A stretch of DNA of 64,000 nucleotides from Streptomyces sp. NRRL WC-3605 (GTDB lineage: Bacteria > Actinomycetota > Actinomycetes > Streptomycetales > Streptomycetaceae), in the NCBI RefSeq assembly GCF_001509795.1, contig NZ_LLZN01000013.1, positions 77,022 through 141,021 of the forward strand. Direction: 5' to 3'. Shown one piece after another: positions 18,773 to 27,095 of the stretch. Position 1 is the stretch's first letter. Each line of letters starts with the position of its first letter. A model generated the notes under the pieces. It ran no database searches. It was not told the DNA's origin and worked only from the letters and a program-made list of their open reading frames with translations. A program made the position numbers and the translations under genes.

Positions 18773-21082
18773 TCACTGGGTGTGGACGACCGCGGCCTGG
18801 GGGCGGATCGGCAGACGGTTGACCGGGCGGCCGGTCGCGGCGCGCACGGCCGAGGCGACGGCCGCGGGCGACGTCACCACCGGCACGGCGCTCACCGCCT
18901 TCGCGCCGAACGGCGCGACGACGTCCCGCTCCTCGACCAGTTTCACGATCTGGATGTCGGGGGCGTCCAGCGCGGTGGGCAGCGCGTAGCCGGTCAGGTC
19001 GGGGTGGCGGATCAGTCCGCGCGCGGAGCGCAGGTTCTCCGTGAGCGCTATGCCCACGCCCTGCGTCACGCCCGCCTCGATCCGCGCCTCCAGCTGGGCG
19101 GGGTTGAGGATCCGGCCGACGTCCTGGGCGAGGGCCAGCTCGACCACGCGCACCGAGCCGAGCTCGATGTCGACGTCGACGACCGCGCGGATCGCGCAGA
19201 AGGACAGGCCCACGAACGCGTCGCCCTGGCCGGCGCCGTCCAGCGGCTCGGTCGGGTGGGGGCGGCACTGGGCCGTGGCCCACAGTTCCTTGCCCTCCAG
19301 CGCCTCGGTGACGGTGGTCGACAGGACGCCGTCGTACGAGGTGATCTTGCCGTCGGTGATCTGGAGCAGCTCGGTGGACATGCCGAACTTGTGCGCCAGG
19401 GGCTGCAGGAGCTGGGTGCGGACCATCTTGGCGGCCCGCTCGACGGCGCCGCCGGAGACCCAGGTGTGCCGGCCGCGGCAGCCCGCGCCGGCCGGGGGCT
19501 GGTCGGTGTCGACCGGTGCCACGTGCACCTCGTCGACGCCCAGCGTCTCCTGGACGATCTGCCGGGCGAGCGTGGTGAAGCCCTGGCCGGTCTCGACGGC
19601 GGCGCACAGCACCGTCGCGACGCCGTCGTGGACCTTCACGGTGGCCGTGGACACCTCGTCGGCGCCCTCGGCGCCGAGCATGTGCACCATGCCGAGGCCG
19701 TAGCCCACGCCGCGGCGCACGGCGCCCGGTTCGCCCGCGCCCTCGGGGCCGCCGGGCAGCAGCCACTCCTCCTCGGGGGTGTCCTTGGGCAGCGGCGGCA
19801 GCGGATGGTCCCGTACGGCCTGGAGCAGTTCGGCGACCGGCGCCGGGCAGGTGACGGACTGGCCGGTCGGCAGGACGTCGCCGGTGGCGAGCGCGTTGCG
19901 CAGGCGCAGTTCGGCCGGGTCCACGCCGAGCTTCTTGGCCAGCTTGTCCATCTGCGCCTCGTACGCGGCGCACACCTGCATGGCGCCCTCGCCGCGCACA
20001 TGGCCGGAGGGCGGGTTGTTGGTGCGTACGGCCCAGCCCTCGATGAAGGCGTTCGGGACGACGTACGGGCCGCAGGCGAAGGAGACCGCGGCGGCCAGCG
20101 CCTCGGAGGAGGTGTCGGCGTAGGCGCCGGCGTCCAGCAGGATCTGCGCCTCGACCTTGACCAGCTTGCCCTCGGCGTCCGCGTGGTGGCGGTAGCGCAG
20201 CAGGGTGGGGTGCCGGTGGATGTGGCCGAGGAAGGACTCCTCGCGGGTGGCCGTGAGCTTCACCGGGCAGCCGGTCTTGAGCGCGAGCAGTCCGAGGGGC
20301 AGCTGGAACCCCTGGTCCTCGCGGTCGGCGGTGGCGCCGGGCACGCCGGTGACGACGACCTTGACACGCTCGGGCTCCAGGCCGAAGCAGGCGGCGGCGC
20401 GGTCGCGGTCGCTGTGCGGGTCGGTCGAGGCGAGGTAGAGCTCCACGCCTCCGTCGGGGCGCGGGACGGCGAGTCCGGCCTCGGCGCCGATGGGGGCCGG
20501 GTCCTGGCGGCCGATGCGGTACAGGCCCTCGACGACGACGTCGCCGGCCGCGTCGGGGTCTCCATGGCGCAGCGGGATGTGCCGGATCAGGTTGCCGTCG
20601 GGGTGCAACGGCTCGGCCTCGAAGGCCTGCTCGGGGTCGGTCACCGGGTCGAGCACCTCGTACTCGACGATGACGGCGGCGGCGGCGAGGCGCGCGGTGT
20701 CGGGGTGGTCGGCGGCGACGGCGGCGATGGGCTCGCCGTGGTGGCGCACGACGTCGGAGGCGAAGACGGGCCGGTCGGCCCGGCCGCGGCCGAGCATCGG
20801 GGTGCCGGGGACGTCCTCGTGGGTGACGACGGCGCGGACGCCGGGCATCTCCCGCGCGTGGGAGGTGTCGATGGACGTGATGCGCGCGTGCGGGTGCGGT
20901 GAGCGCAGGACGGCCGCCCACAGCAGGCCCTCGGCCCACAGGTCGGCCGCGTAGGGGAAGGTGCCCTCGGTCTTGGCGCGGGCGTCGGCGGCCGGCAGGG
21001 AGGCGCCGAGGCCGTGCGGGACCTGCTCGGGGGCGGGGGCTGCCTCCGCTGCGGTGGTCGCGGTGGCGGCTTCGTTGCTCAC
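18773..21082 (-). CDS. Xanthine-dehydrogenase-family molybdopterin-binding subunit, catalytic Glu absent
   Basis: 769 aa from ATG 21082, which overlaps the stop of the [2Fe-2S] subunit gene (ATGA). The two conserved parts of the family are present: an Ald_Xan_dh_C domain (about residues 35-150) and the Mo-cofactor domain with TDPHSDRDRAA, GHVRGEGAMQVCAAYEAQMD and ETGQGFTTLA. In XDH/aldehyde oxidases the C-terminal motif reads GAKGVGE (or KAVGEPP), with the catalytic Glu. Here it reads GAKAVSAVP: Ser731-Ala732 replace Gly-Glu. The complex may therefore be catalytically altered or act on an unusual substrate. It is encoded last in an FAD/FeS/Mo operon. Confidence 0.87.
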   Translation of the reverse strand: MSNEAATATTAAEAAPAPEQVPHGLGASLPAADARAKTEGTFPYAADLWAEGLLWAAVLRSPHPHARITSIDTSHAREMPGVRAVVTHEDVPGTPMLGRGRADRPVFASDVVRHHGEPIAAVAADHPDTARLAAAAVIVEYEVLDPVTDPEQAFEAEPLHPDGNLIRHIPLRHGDPDAAGDVVVEGLYRIGRQDPAPIGAEAGLAVPRPDGGVELYLASTDPHSDRDRAAACFGLEPERVKVVVTGVPGATADREDQGFQLPLGLLALKTGCPVKLTATREESFLGHIHRHPTLLRYRHHADAEGKLVKVEAQILLDAGAYADTSSEALAAAVSFACGPYVVPNAFIEGWAVRTNNPPSGHVRGEGAMQVCAAYEAQMDKLAKKLGVDPAELRLRNALATGDVLPTGQSVTCPAPVAELLQAVRDHPLPPLPKDTPEEEWLLPGGPEGAGEPGAVRRGVGYGLGMVHMLGAEGADEVSTATVKVHDGVATVLCAAVETGQGFTTLARQIVQETLGVDEVHVAPVDTDQPPAGAGCRGRHTWVSGGAVERAAKMVRTQLLQPLAHKFGMSTELLQITDGKITSYDGVLSTTVTEALEGKELWATAQCRPHPTEPLDGAGQGDAFVGLSFCAIRAVVDVDIELGSVRVVELALAQDVGRILNPAQLEARIEAGVTQGVGIALTENLRSARGLIRHPDLTGYALPTALDAPDIQIVKLVEERDVVAPFGAKAVSAVPVVTSPAAVASAVRAATGRPVNRLPIRPQAAVVHTQ

Positions 21083-22584
21083 GCCTGGCCTCCGTCCTGG
21101 CCGTACGGGTCATGCGGTCCCATGGCGCCGGGCGCCTCGAACGCCGAGGCGTGGACGCCGCCGGCCCCCGGGCCCGCCTGGTGCGGGATGCGCGGCTCGC
21201 CCTCGTCGCCCTCGGGGGCCTCCGCCGCGTGGGCCGCGCGTTCCGCGACGACCTCCTGGACGGCCCGGACGACGCCCCGGTAGCCGGAGCAGCGGCAGAG
21301 GTTGCCGCACAGGGCCTGGCGGGTCTCCAGCTCGCTCGGGGCCGGGTTGCCCTCCAGCAGGTCGTGCACGGTCATCGCCATGCCCGGCACGCAGAAGCCG
21401 CACTGCACGGCGCCGCAGCGGGCGAGGGCGCGCTGCACGTCGGAGGGGTGCCCGTCCGCGGCGAGCCCTTCGACGGTGCGCACCTCGCTGCCGGCGGCGG
21501 TCACGGCCGGCACCAGGCAGGACGCGACGAGCCGGCCGTCGACCTGGACGTTGCAGGCACCGCACTCGCCCTGCGAGCAGCCGTCCTTGGCGCCCGCGAG
21601 GCCGAGGCGCTCGCGCAGCACGTACAGCAGCGACTCGCCGATCCAGGCGTCGGAGACGGGCCGGTCGGCGCCGTTGACGCGCAGGACGTAGGAGGCGAGG
21701 GGGTGTTCCTCGCCGGGGGGCGGGGGCGTCTCGCCGGACTCCTCGGCGCGGGCGCCGTCGGCGTCGCCCTCGGCGGGGTCGGCGGAGGGCTCCGCGGGGC
21801 TCTGGGCGGCCTCCGTGGCGTCCCGGGCGTCCTCGGCTGCCGCCGCTGCCTCGCCCGCCTCACGGGCGGCCTGGGCGGCCTGTGCGGCGTTCTCGGCGGC
21901 CTCCTCGGCGGCGTGCGCCCCCGGAGGCTGGTCGTGACCGGGACCGTGGGCGCCGGGCCGCTCGGCACGGGCGTCGTGCGGGCCGTCCGCCATGGGCGCG
22001 CCGGGTGCCGCTGCGGGCTGCTCCCAGGGCTGCTCGGGCTGCAGGGGCGCCCACGGGGCGGCGGCACCGCCCGGCAGCGTGGCCGGGGCTCCGCCGCCCC
22101 ACTGCTCGACGAGGGAGGAGGTGGTGAACTCGCCCGACTCGTCCGGAAGGTCCCCTCCGGCGAGCGGGATCGACCACTGCCCGGTGACGTCCTGCCCGGT
22201 GACGTCCTGCCCGGGCGGCCGGCTCTGGGCGTCCGGGAGGTTCCACTGCTGGGTGGCCGCGGGGTCGTACGTGAACCGGTCGCCGCTGTCCTGGGGGGCG
22301 GCCGCGTCGGTGCCGGGCCATCCGGCGCCCTCGCCGGGCGTGCCGGCGGCGGGCCAGCCGGCGGCGGCCGGGTCGGTGCTGCCGGGCGCGGCGGTGATCC
22401 GCGGCGGCACGTACCCCTGGCCGGGTGCGGCGAGCGGGCTGTCCGAGGAGGCCAGGAGGGCGTCGATGCCGCCCTCGGGCAGCTCGACGAAGGCCGTGGC
22501 GCCGTCGTCGTACTCGCCCTGGGGCAGCGGGTCCCAGCGGCCGTTGCCGCGGGGCGCGCCCTCTCCGTGCCGGTCGTCGGTCAC
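21079..22584 (-). CDS. [2Fe-2S] subunit of the XDH-family complex with a long disordered N-terminus
   Basis: 501 aa from GTG 22584 (GTGA overlap with the FAD subunit stop). The catalytic part starts only at residue 296. Plant-type cluster ligands are Cys336, 341, 344 and 356 (CSQGECGAC...C), and the second cluster has Cys395, 398, 430 and 432 (CGFC...CRC). A normal subunit is about 160-200 residues. Residues 1-295 are low-complexity Pro/Gly/Ala/Glu, with a WxIP...ESGEF patch near residues 130-160 and a run rich in Ala/Glu (about 225-255). An internal start nearer the domain is possible, but codon use stays Streptomyces-like throughout the extension. Confidence 0.88.
   Translation of the reverse strand: MTDDRHGEGAPRGNGRWDPLPQGEYDDGATAFVELPEGGIDALLASSDSPLAAPGQGYVPPRITAAPGSTDPAAAGWPAAGTPGEGAGWPGTDAAAPQDSGDRFTYDPAATQQWNLPDAQSRPPGQDVTGQDVTGQWSIPLAGGDLPDESGEFTTSSLVEQWGGGAPATLPGGAAAPWAPLQPEQPWEQPAAAPGAPMADGPHDARAERPGAHGPGHDQPPGAHAAEEAAENAAQAAQAAREAGEAAAAAEDARDATEAAQSPAEPSADPAEGDADGARAEESGETPPPPGEEHPLASYVLRVNGADRPVSDAWIGESLLYVLRERLGLAGAKDGCSQGECGACNVQVDGRLVASCLVPAVTAAGSEVRTVEGLAADGHPSDVQRALARCGAVQCGFCVPGMAMTVHDLLEGNPAPSELETRQALCGNLCRCSGYRGVVRAVQEVVAERAAHAAEAPEGDEGEPRIPHQAGPGAGGVHASAFEAPGAMGPHDPYGQDGGQA
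22181..22210. repeat. 15-bp in-frame tandem duplication in the disordered extension
   Basis: ccggtgacgtcctgc occurs twice in a row (22181-22195, 22196-22210), giving the peptide repeat GQDVT GQDVT. The copies are identical, so the duplication is recent. Confidence 0.85.
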
Positions 22585-23474
22585 GACAGCGCCCTCCCCA
22601 GTGCTCGTCGGGCCAGCGCGGCGACCGTGCGCCGCAGGTGCAGAACGGCGGGCGGATGCTGGGCCACGGTCCCGTCCTCGGCCGGGGCCGGGTCGGGGAT
22701 GCAGGCGGCGGCGACGTACTCGCCGAAGGCCTGCAGGGCCTCGGGGACGATCGCGCGGCTGTTGTCCCAGTCGATCAGCTGGGCGACCCACTGCTCGGCC
22801 TCCAGGGGCCGCAGCGGCATCGGCGCTATGGCGCCGACCGCGCAGCGGATGCCGCGCCGGGCCGGGTCGAGGACGACCGCGACGGACGCGAGGGCCCGCC
22901 CGGGGCCGGTGCGGCCGGTGGCCTTGAGGAAAACCTGCGGGGCGTGCAGCAGCGGCACGCGCACGTAGCCGATGAGTTCACCGGCGCGCAGCGTGTCCAC
23001 GCCCGCCAGCAGGTGCGACACGGGGACCTCGCGGCGGGCCCCGCCCGGGCCCGCGACGATCAGGGTCGCCTCCAGGGCGGCGAGGACCGGCAGCGCGTCA
23101 CCGGTGTGGGACGCGGAGGCCACGTTGCCGCCGAGGGTGCCGGCGTTGCGGATCTGCGGCGGGCCCGCGGCGCGCGCGGCGGCCGCGAGCGCCGGGATCA
23201 GGGCGGCGAAGTCGGGGCGGCCCATACGCGCGTGGGTGAGCCCGGCGCCGAGCAGGGCGTGGCCGTCCTGGTACTGCCAGCCGCGGATCTCGCTGATCTT
23301 GCCGAGGCCGACGAGGGCGGCGGGCCGCAGCTGTCCGGAGTTGACGGCGGCCATGAGGTCGGTGCCGCCCGCGACGGGTACGGCGGCGGGCATGGCGGTG
23401 AGCGCCGCCACGGCCTCGTCCAGTGTCGTGGGCAGCGTGACGGCCTGCGCCGCCTGCGGTGCGTGCGTGGTCAA
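22581..23474 (-). CDS. FAD-binding subunit of the XDH-family complex
   Basis: 297 aa if started at TTG 23474, which has GAAGGGG eight bases upstream; a longer frame upstream lacks a ribosome site. Two FAD motifs are visible: PVAGGTDLMAAVN near residue 30 and NAGTLGGNVASASHTGD near residue 110. The CO_deh_flav_C domain closes the protein. It passes electrons from the Fe-S clusters to FAD and then to an acceptor. First gene of the three-gene operon. Confidence 0.9.
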   Translation of the reverse strand: MTTHAPQAAQAVTLPTTLDEAVAALTAMPAAVPVAGGTDLMAAVNSGQLRPAALVGLGKISEIRGWQYQDGHALLGAGLTHARMGRPDFAALIPALAAAARAAGPPQIRNAGTLGGNVASASHTGDALPVLAALEATLIVAGPGGARREVPVSHLLAGVDTLRAGELIGYVRVPLLHAPQVFLKATGRTGPGRALASVAVVLDPARRGIRCAVGAIAPMPLRPLEAEQWVAQLIDWDNSRAIVPEALQAFGEYVAAACIPDPAPAEDGTVAQHPPAVLHLRRTVAALARRALGRALS

Positions 23475-23698
23475 ACCGGCTGCCCCTTCCCGCTGCCCCA
23501 CCTGGTCCCACCTGTGTTGCCGTACGGTACGTGCTGACAGGGCGGACGTGGCAACTCTGGCACATCTTCCCAGGGCACGCGGACACGGGTCCGCTAGGAG
23601 GCATTCGCCCACCTCATCAGGGAGATGGTCCGTTTTGGGACGGCATCACCGATGAGTACCGATTGACACTCTTCGGTGACACCGCGCCGGTTTTTCCC

Positions 23699-25330
23699 TC
23701 ATCTGTTCGGGGGCGGTCCCTCGATCGGACGGCCGAGCACCCCGGGGCGCCGCTGCCAGGGCCGCGGTCCGGACGGCGGCCGGTAGGCGACGCCGAGGGC
23801 GTCCAGGCGCGCGTAGTGGGCCGTCATCCGCCGCTCGAAGCCGGCGAAGTCCCGCTCGGCCGGGGCGGGCAGGGCGCTCCAGGCGACCTCGGCGAAGGCG
23901 GCGAGCCGCGGGAACGCCTGGTAGTCGACGCGCGCGGCGTCCTCCATCACCTCGGTCCAGACGTTGGCCTGCGTGCCGAGCACGTGCCGGGCCTCCTCCG
24001 GCGTCAACTCCCCGGGCACGGGCTCGAACCGGTAGACGTCCTCCAGGGTGCGCACGTACCCGATCGGCACCGGCTCGTCGGCGCCCGCGTCCTGCCGGTG
24101 GTCCAGGTACACCTGCTGCTCGGGGCACATGACGACGTCGTGGCCCGCGCGGGCCGCCGCGACGCCGCCCGCGTAGCCGCGCCAGGACGACACGGCGGCG
24201 CCCGGCGCGAGTCCGCCCTCCAGGATCTCGTCCCAGCCGATGAGCCGGCGCCCGCGCGCGGACAGCCACCGGTCGAAATGGCCGATGAACCACGCCTGGA
24301 GACCGTCCTCGTCCTTCAGGCCGAGTTCCCGGATGCGTTCCTGCGCGGCGGGTGAACTCCGCCACTGGTCCTTGAGGCATTCGTCACCGCCGACATGCAC
24401 GAACTCGCCCGGGAACAGTTCCAGGACTTCCTCGAACACCCCCTCGTAGAAGCGCAGGGTGGTGTCGGTGGGGGCGAGTACGTTCGGGGAGATGCCCCAG
24501 GAGTCCCAGACGGACAGGGTGGTGGTGTCGACGACGTCGGTGTTGCCGAGTTCCGGGTACGCGGCGATCGCGGCCTGCGAGTGGCCGGGCACGTCGATTT
24601 CCGGGACGACGGTGATGTGCCGCTGCGCGGCGTACGCCACGATCTCGCGGATGTCGTCCTGGGTGTAGAAGCCACCGTGCGGCTTCTCCTCCCAGAGCGG
24701 GGAGGCGCGGTGGCCGAATTTGGTGCGCGCCCGCCAGGAGCCGGTCCCGGTGAGCCGGGGGTACTTCCTGATCTCGACGCGCCAGCCCTGGTCGTCCGTC
24801 AGATGGAAGTGGAAGACGTTGAGTTTGTGGGCGGCCATCAGGTCCAGGTAGCGCAGGACGCCGTCCTTGGGCATGAAGTGCCGTGCCACGTCGAGCATGA
24901 GGCCGCGCCAGCGGAACCGGGGGGCGTCCTCGACGGTGCCGTGCGCGAGGACGGGACGGGTGCCGGGCCGGACCGGGGCGCGGCGGAACGCGTCGGGGCC
25001 GAGGAGCTGACGCAGGGTCTGGGCGCCCCAGAAGACGCCGGCGGCGGCGCCTCCGCGGATCTCGACGCCGCCGTCCGGGCCGGCGGTGAGCCGGTACGCC
25101 TCCGCGTCCAGGGTGTCGTCCAGGAGCAGCCTGACGGCGCCCGGCGCGTCCTGCGGCCCAGGTCGCAGCGGCAGGCCGAACGCCGCGCCGAGGGTGGCGC
25201 GCAGCCAGCGTTCCGTGGTGCCGGTGCCGTCGGCCGCCCACAGGGTGGTGTCGGCGCCGAGCGTGAGGGTGCCCTCCCCCAGACCCTCGGTCGCGCGCGG
25301 CGCGGGAATCAGTTGCCCAGCAGAAGTCAC
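23699..25330 (-). CDS. Intracellular beta-N-acetylhexosaminidase (GH20)
   Basis: 543 aa from GTG 25330, which has AGAGG eight bases upstream; GTG 25339 overlaps that site. A GH20b N-domain (residues 1-130) precedes the catalytic barrel. The catalytic Asp-Glu pair is D316-E317 in VHVGGDE, and the substrate-binding HFHLTDDQGWR and PEIDVPGHS blocks are intact. There is no signal peptide, unlike the many secreted streptomycete hexosaminidases, so it should cleave GlcNAc from chito-oligosaccharides after uptake. It follows two permeases and a binding lipoprotein in one operon, which supports that job. Confidence 0.93.
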   Translation of the reverse strand: MTSAGQLIPAPRATEGLGEGTLTLGADTTLWAADGTGTTERWLRATLGAAFGLPLRPGPQDAPGAVRLLLDDTLDAEAYRLTAGPDGGVEIRGGAAAGVFWGAQTLRQLLGPDAFRRAPVRPGTRPVLAHGTVEDAPRFRWRGLMLDVARHFMPKDGVLRYLDLMAAHKLNVFHFHLTDDQGWRVEIRKYPRLTGTGSWRARTKFGHRASPLWEEKPHGGFYTQDDIREIVAYAAQRHITVVPEIDVPGHSQAAIAAYPELGNTDVVDTTTLSVWDSWGISPNVLAPTDTTLRFYEGVFEEVLELFPGEFVHVGGDECLKDQWRSSPAAQERIRELGLKDEDGLQAWFIGHFDRWLSARGRRLIGWDEILEGGLAPGAAVSSWRGYAGGVAAARAGHDVVMCPEQQVYLDHRQDAGADEPVPIGYVRTLEDVYRFEPVPGELTPEEARHVLGTQANVWTEVMEDAARVDYQAFPRLAAFAEVAWSALPAPAERDFAGFERRMTAHYARLDALGVAYRPPSGPRPWQRRPGVLGRPIEGPPPNR

Positions 25331-25341
25331 GTCGGTCACCT

Positions 25342-26184
25342 CTAGTCCTTGACCGCCCCGCCCAGCCCCGACACGAGTCGCCGCTGCACGAGGACGAAGA
25401 AGATCAGCACCGGAATCGTCATCACCGTGGACGCCGCCATCACGCCGCCCCAGTCCGGCTCGTCGGGCTTGTAGAAGACGAGCAGGGCCATCGGAAGGGT
25501 CGACTGGGAGGTGTCGCTGATGATGAACGACTTGGCGAACAGGAAGTCGTTCCAGGCGGAGATGAAGGAAAACACGCTCGTGGCCACGAGGCCCGGGAAG
25601 ACGAGCGGGAAAAGAATCTGCCACAGGAATCGCGACCGGCTCGCGCCGTCCATGTAGGCGGCCTCCTCCAGGGCCTCCGGAACGGCCTTCACGAACCCCC
25701 GCAGCATCCAGATCGCGAAGGGCAGCGAGAAGGCGATGTGGGGCAGGATCAGCGACCCGAGCGTGTTCAGCTGTCCGAAGTCCCGCATGAGGAAGAACAG
25801 CGGAATCGTCAGGGCCTCCACGGGCACCATCTGGGCCACCAGAAACATGATGAGCAGGGTGGTGCGGAAGCGGAACCGGAATCGCGTCACCGCCGTCACG
25901 GCGAGAAACGCGATGAGCGCGGAGACGACCACGACCGTGCACGCCACGACGAGACTGTTGACGAAGTAGCGGCCGAATTGGTTCTGCTCGAAGACCCTGC
26001 GGAAGGAATCCAGGGAGGGCGACAGGGTCCACGGCCGCGGCTCGGTGGACTCGATCTCCCCGGCCGGTTTGAAGGCGCCGAGCACCATCCAGTACAGCGG
26101 GAAGGCGACCACCACGGCGATCAGCAGCGCGGTGGCCTCCGCGAGCAGCCGCCAGGGGCGCCGTACGAGGCGCGTCAGGTTCAT
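25342..26184 (-). CDS. Sugar ABC transporter permease, MalG type
   Basis: 280 aa from ATG 26184, six transmembrane helices. The conserved cytoplasmic loop reads EALEEAAYMDGASRSRFLWQ, the EAA motif that docks the ATPase. No ATPase gene is in the operon; carbohydrate importers of this kind in Streptomyces usually share the MsiK ATPase. Stop to hexosaminidase start is 11 bp. Confidence 0.93.
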   Translation of the reverse strand: MNLTRLVRRPWRLLAEATALLIAVVVAFPLYWMVLGAFKPAGEIESTEPRPWTLSPSLDSFRRVFEQNQFGRYFVNSLVVACTVVVVSALIAFLAVTAVTRFRFRFRTTLLIMFLVAQMVPVEALTIPLFFLMRDFGQLNTLGSLILPHIAFSLPFAIWMLRGFVKAVPEALEEAAYMDGASRSRFLWQILFPLVFPGLVATSVFSFISAWNDFLFAKSFIISDTSQSTLPMALLVFYKPDEPDWGGVMAASTVMTIPVLIFFVLVQRRLVSGLGGAVKD

Positions 26185-26189
26185 CGGCC

Positions 26190-27095
26190 TCACAGTTCCT
26201 CTCCCTGCCGCCGCAGCAGCCGCAGGTACACGAGCGTGACCGCCAGCAGGATCAGCAGCATCACGACGCCGATCGCCGAGCCCAGGCTGTACTGCGAGGA
26301 CGCGAAGGCCTTCTGGTAGGCGTACACGTTCAGCACGAGGTTCTGGCCGGCGATACCGCCGCCGTTGGTCATGACGTAGATCTGGGTGAAGACCTTGAAG
26401 TCCCAGATCACCGACTGGATGGTGACGACCACGAGGATCGGCCGGAGCATCGGCGCGAGCACCGAGCGCCAGATCCGCCACTGCGAGGCGCCGTCCAGGG
26501 AGGCCGCCTCCAGCACCTCGGCGGGGACGGCCCGGATACCGGCGTAGACCGTCACCATCACGAACGGGAAGGAGCACCAGACCACTTCGAGCAGGACCAG
26601 GAGGAAGGCGCTGAGGCGCCCGTACGTCCACGAGTGGTCGCCGAGCCCGAGCAGGCGGTTGACCGGCCCGAAGTCCGGGTCGAACAGGAACAGCCAGACG
26701 GTGGAGCCGGTGATGGCGGGGGTGGCCCAGGCGCCGAGCGCGGCCAGCATCAGGGCCAGCCGCGGCACGGCCCGCACCCTGGTGAGCAGTACGGCCAGCG
26801 CGCAGCCGGCGGCCAGCGTCGAGACGACGCAGGCCGCCGCGAAGGCGACGGTGGCGAGCAGCACCTGCCAGAACTGCTCGTCGGAGAACAGCTCCGCGTA
26901 GTTCCCGAACCCCTGGAAGGTGGTCGGCTCGCCGCCGCTGACCTGGGCCTGGGTGTACTCGAAGAACGAGATCAGGCCGAGCTGGTAGACGGGGTAGACG
27001 AGCAGTCCGCCGATGACGACGAGGGCGGGTGCCAGGTAGAGCCAGGGTGTCGTGCTCCGCGGGCGGCGGGCCCGCGGCCGGGCGGGCGCTGTCAT
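26190..27095 (-). CDS. Sugar ABC transporter permease, MalF type
   Basis: 301 aa from ATG 27095, overlapping the binding-protein stop (ATGA). Six helices, with the EAA loop EVLEAASLDGASQWRIWRSV. It partners with the MalG-type permease 5 bp downstream. Confidence 0.93.
   Translation of the reverse strand: MTAPARPRARRPRSTTPWLYLAPALVVIGGLLVYPVYQLGLISFFEYTQAQVSGGEPTTFQGFGNYAELFSDEQFWQVLLATVAFAAACVVSTLAAGCALAVLLTRVRAVPRLALMLAALGAWATPAITGSTVWLFLFDPDFGPVNRLLGLGDHSWTYGRLSAFLLVLLEVVWCSFPFVMVTVYAGIRAVPAEVLEAASLDGASQWRIWRSVLAPMLRPILVVVTIQSVIWDFKVFTQIYVMTNGGGIAGQNLVLNVYAYQKAFASSQYSLGSAIGVVMLLILLAVTLVYLRLLRRQGEEL

Noticed and set aside
18542..20902. 786-aa frame antisense to the XDH Mo subunit
   Set aside because: Same reason; no domain and no ribosome site.
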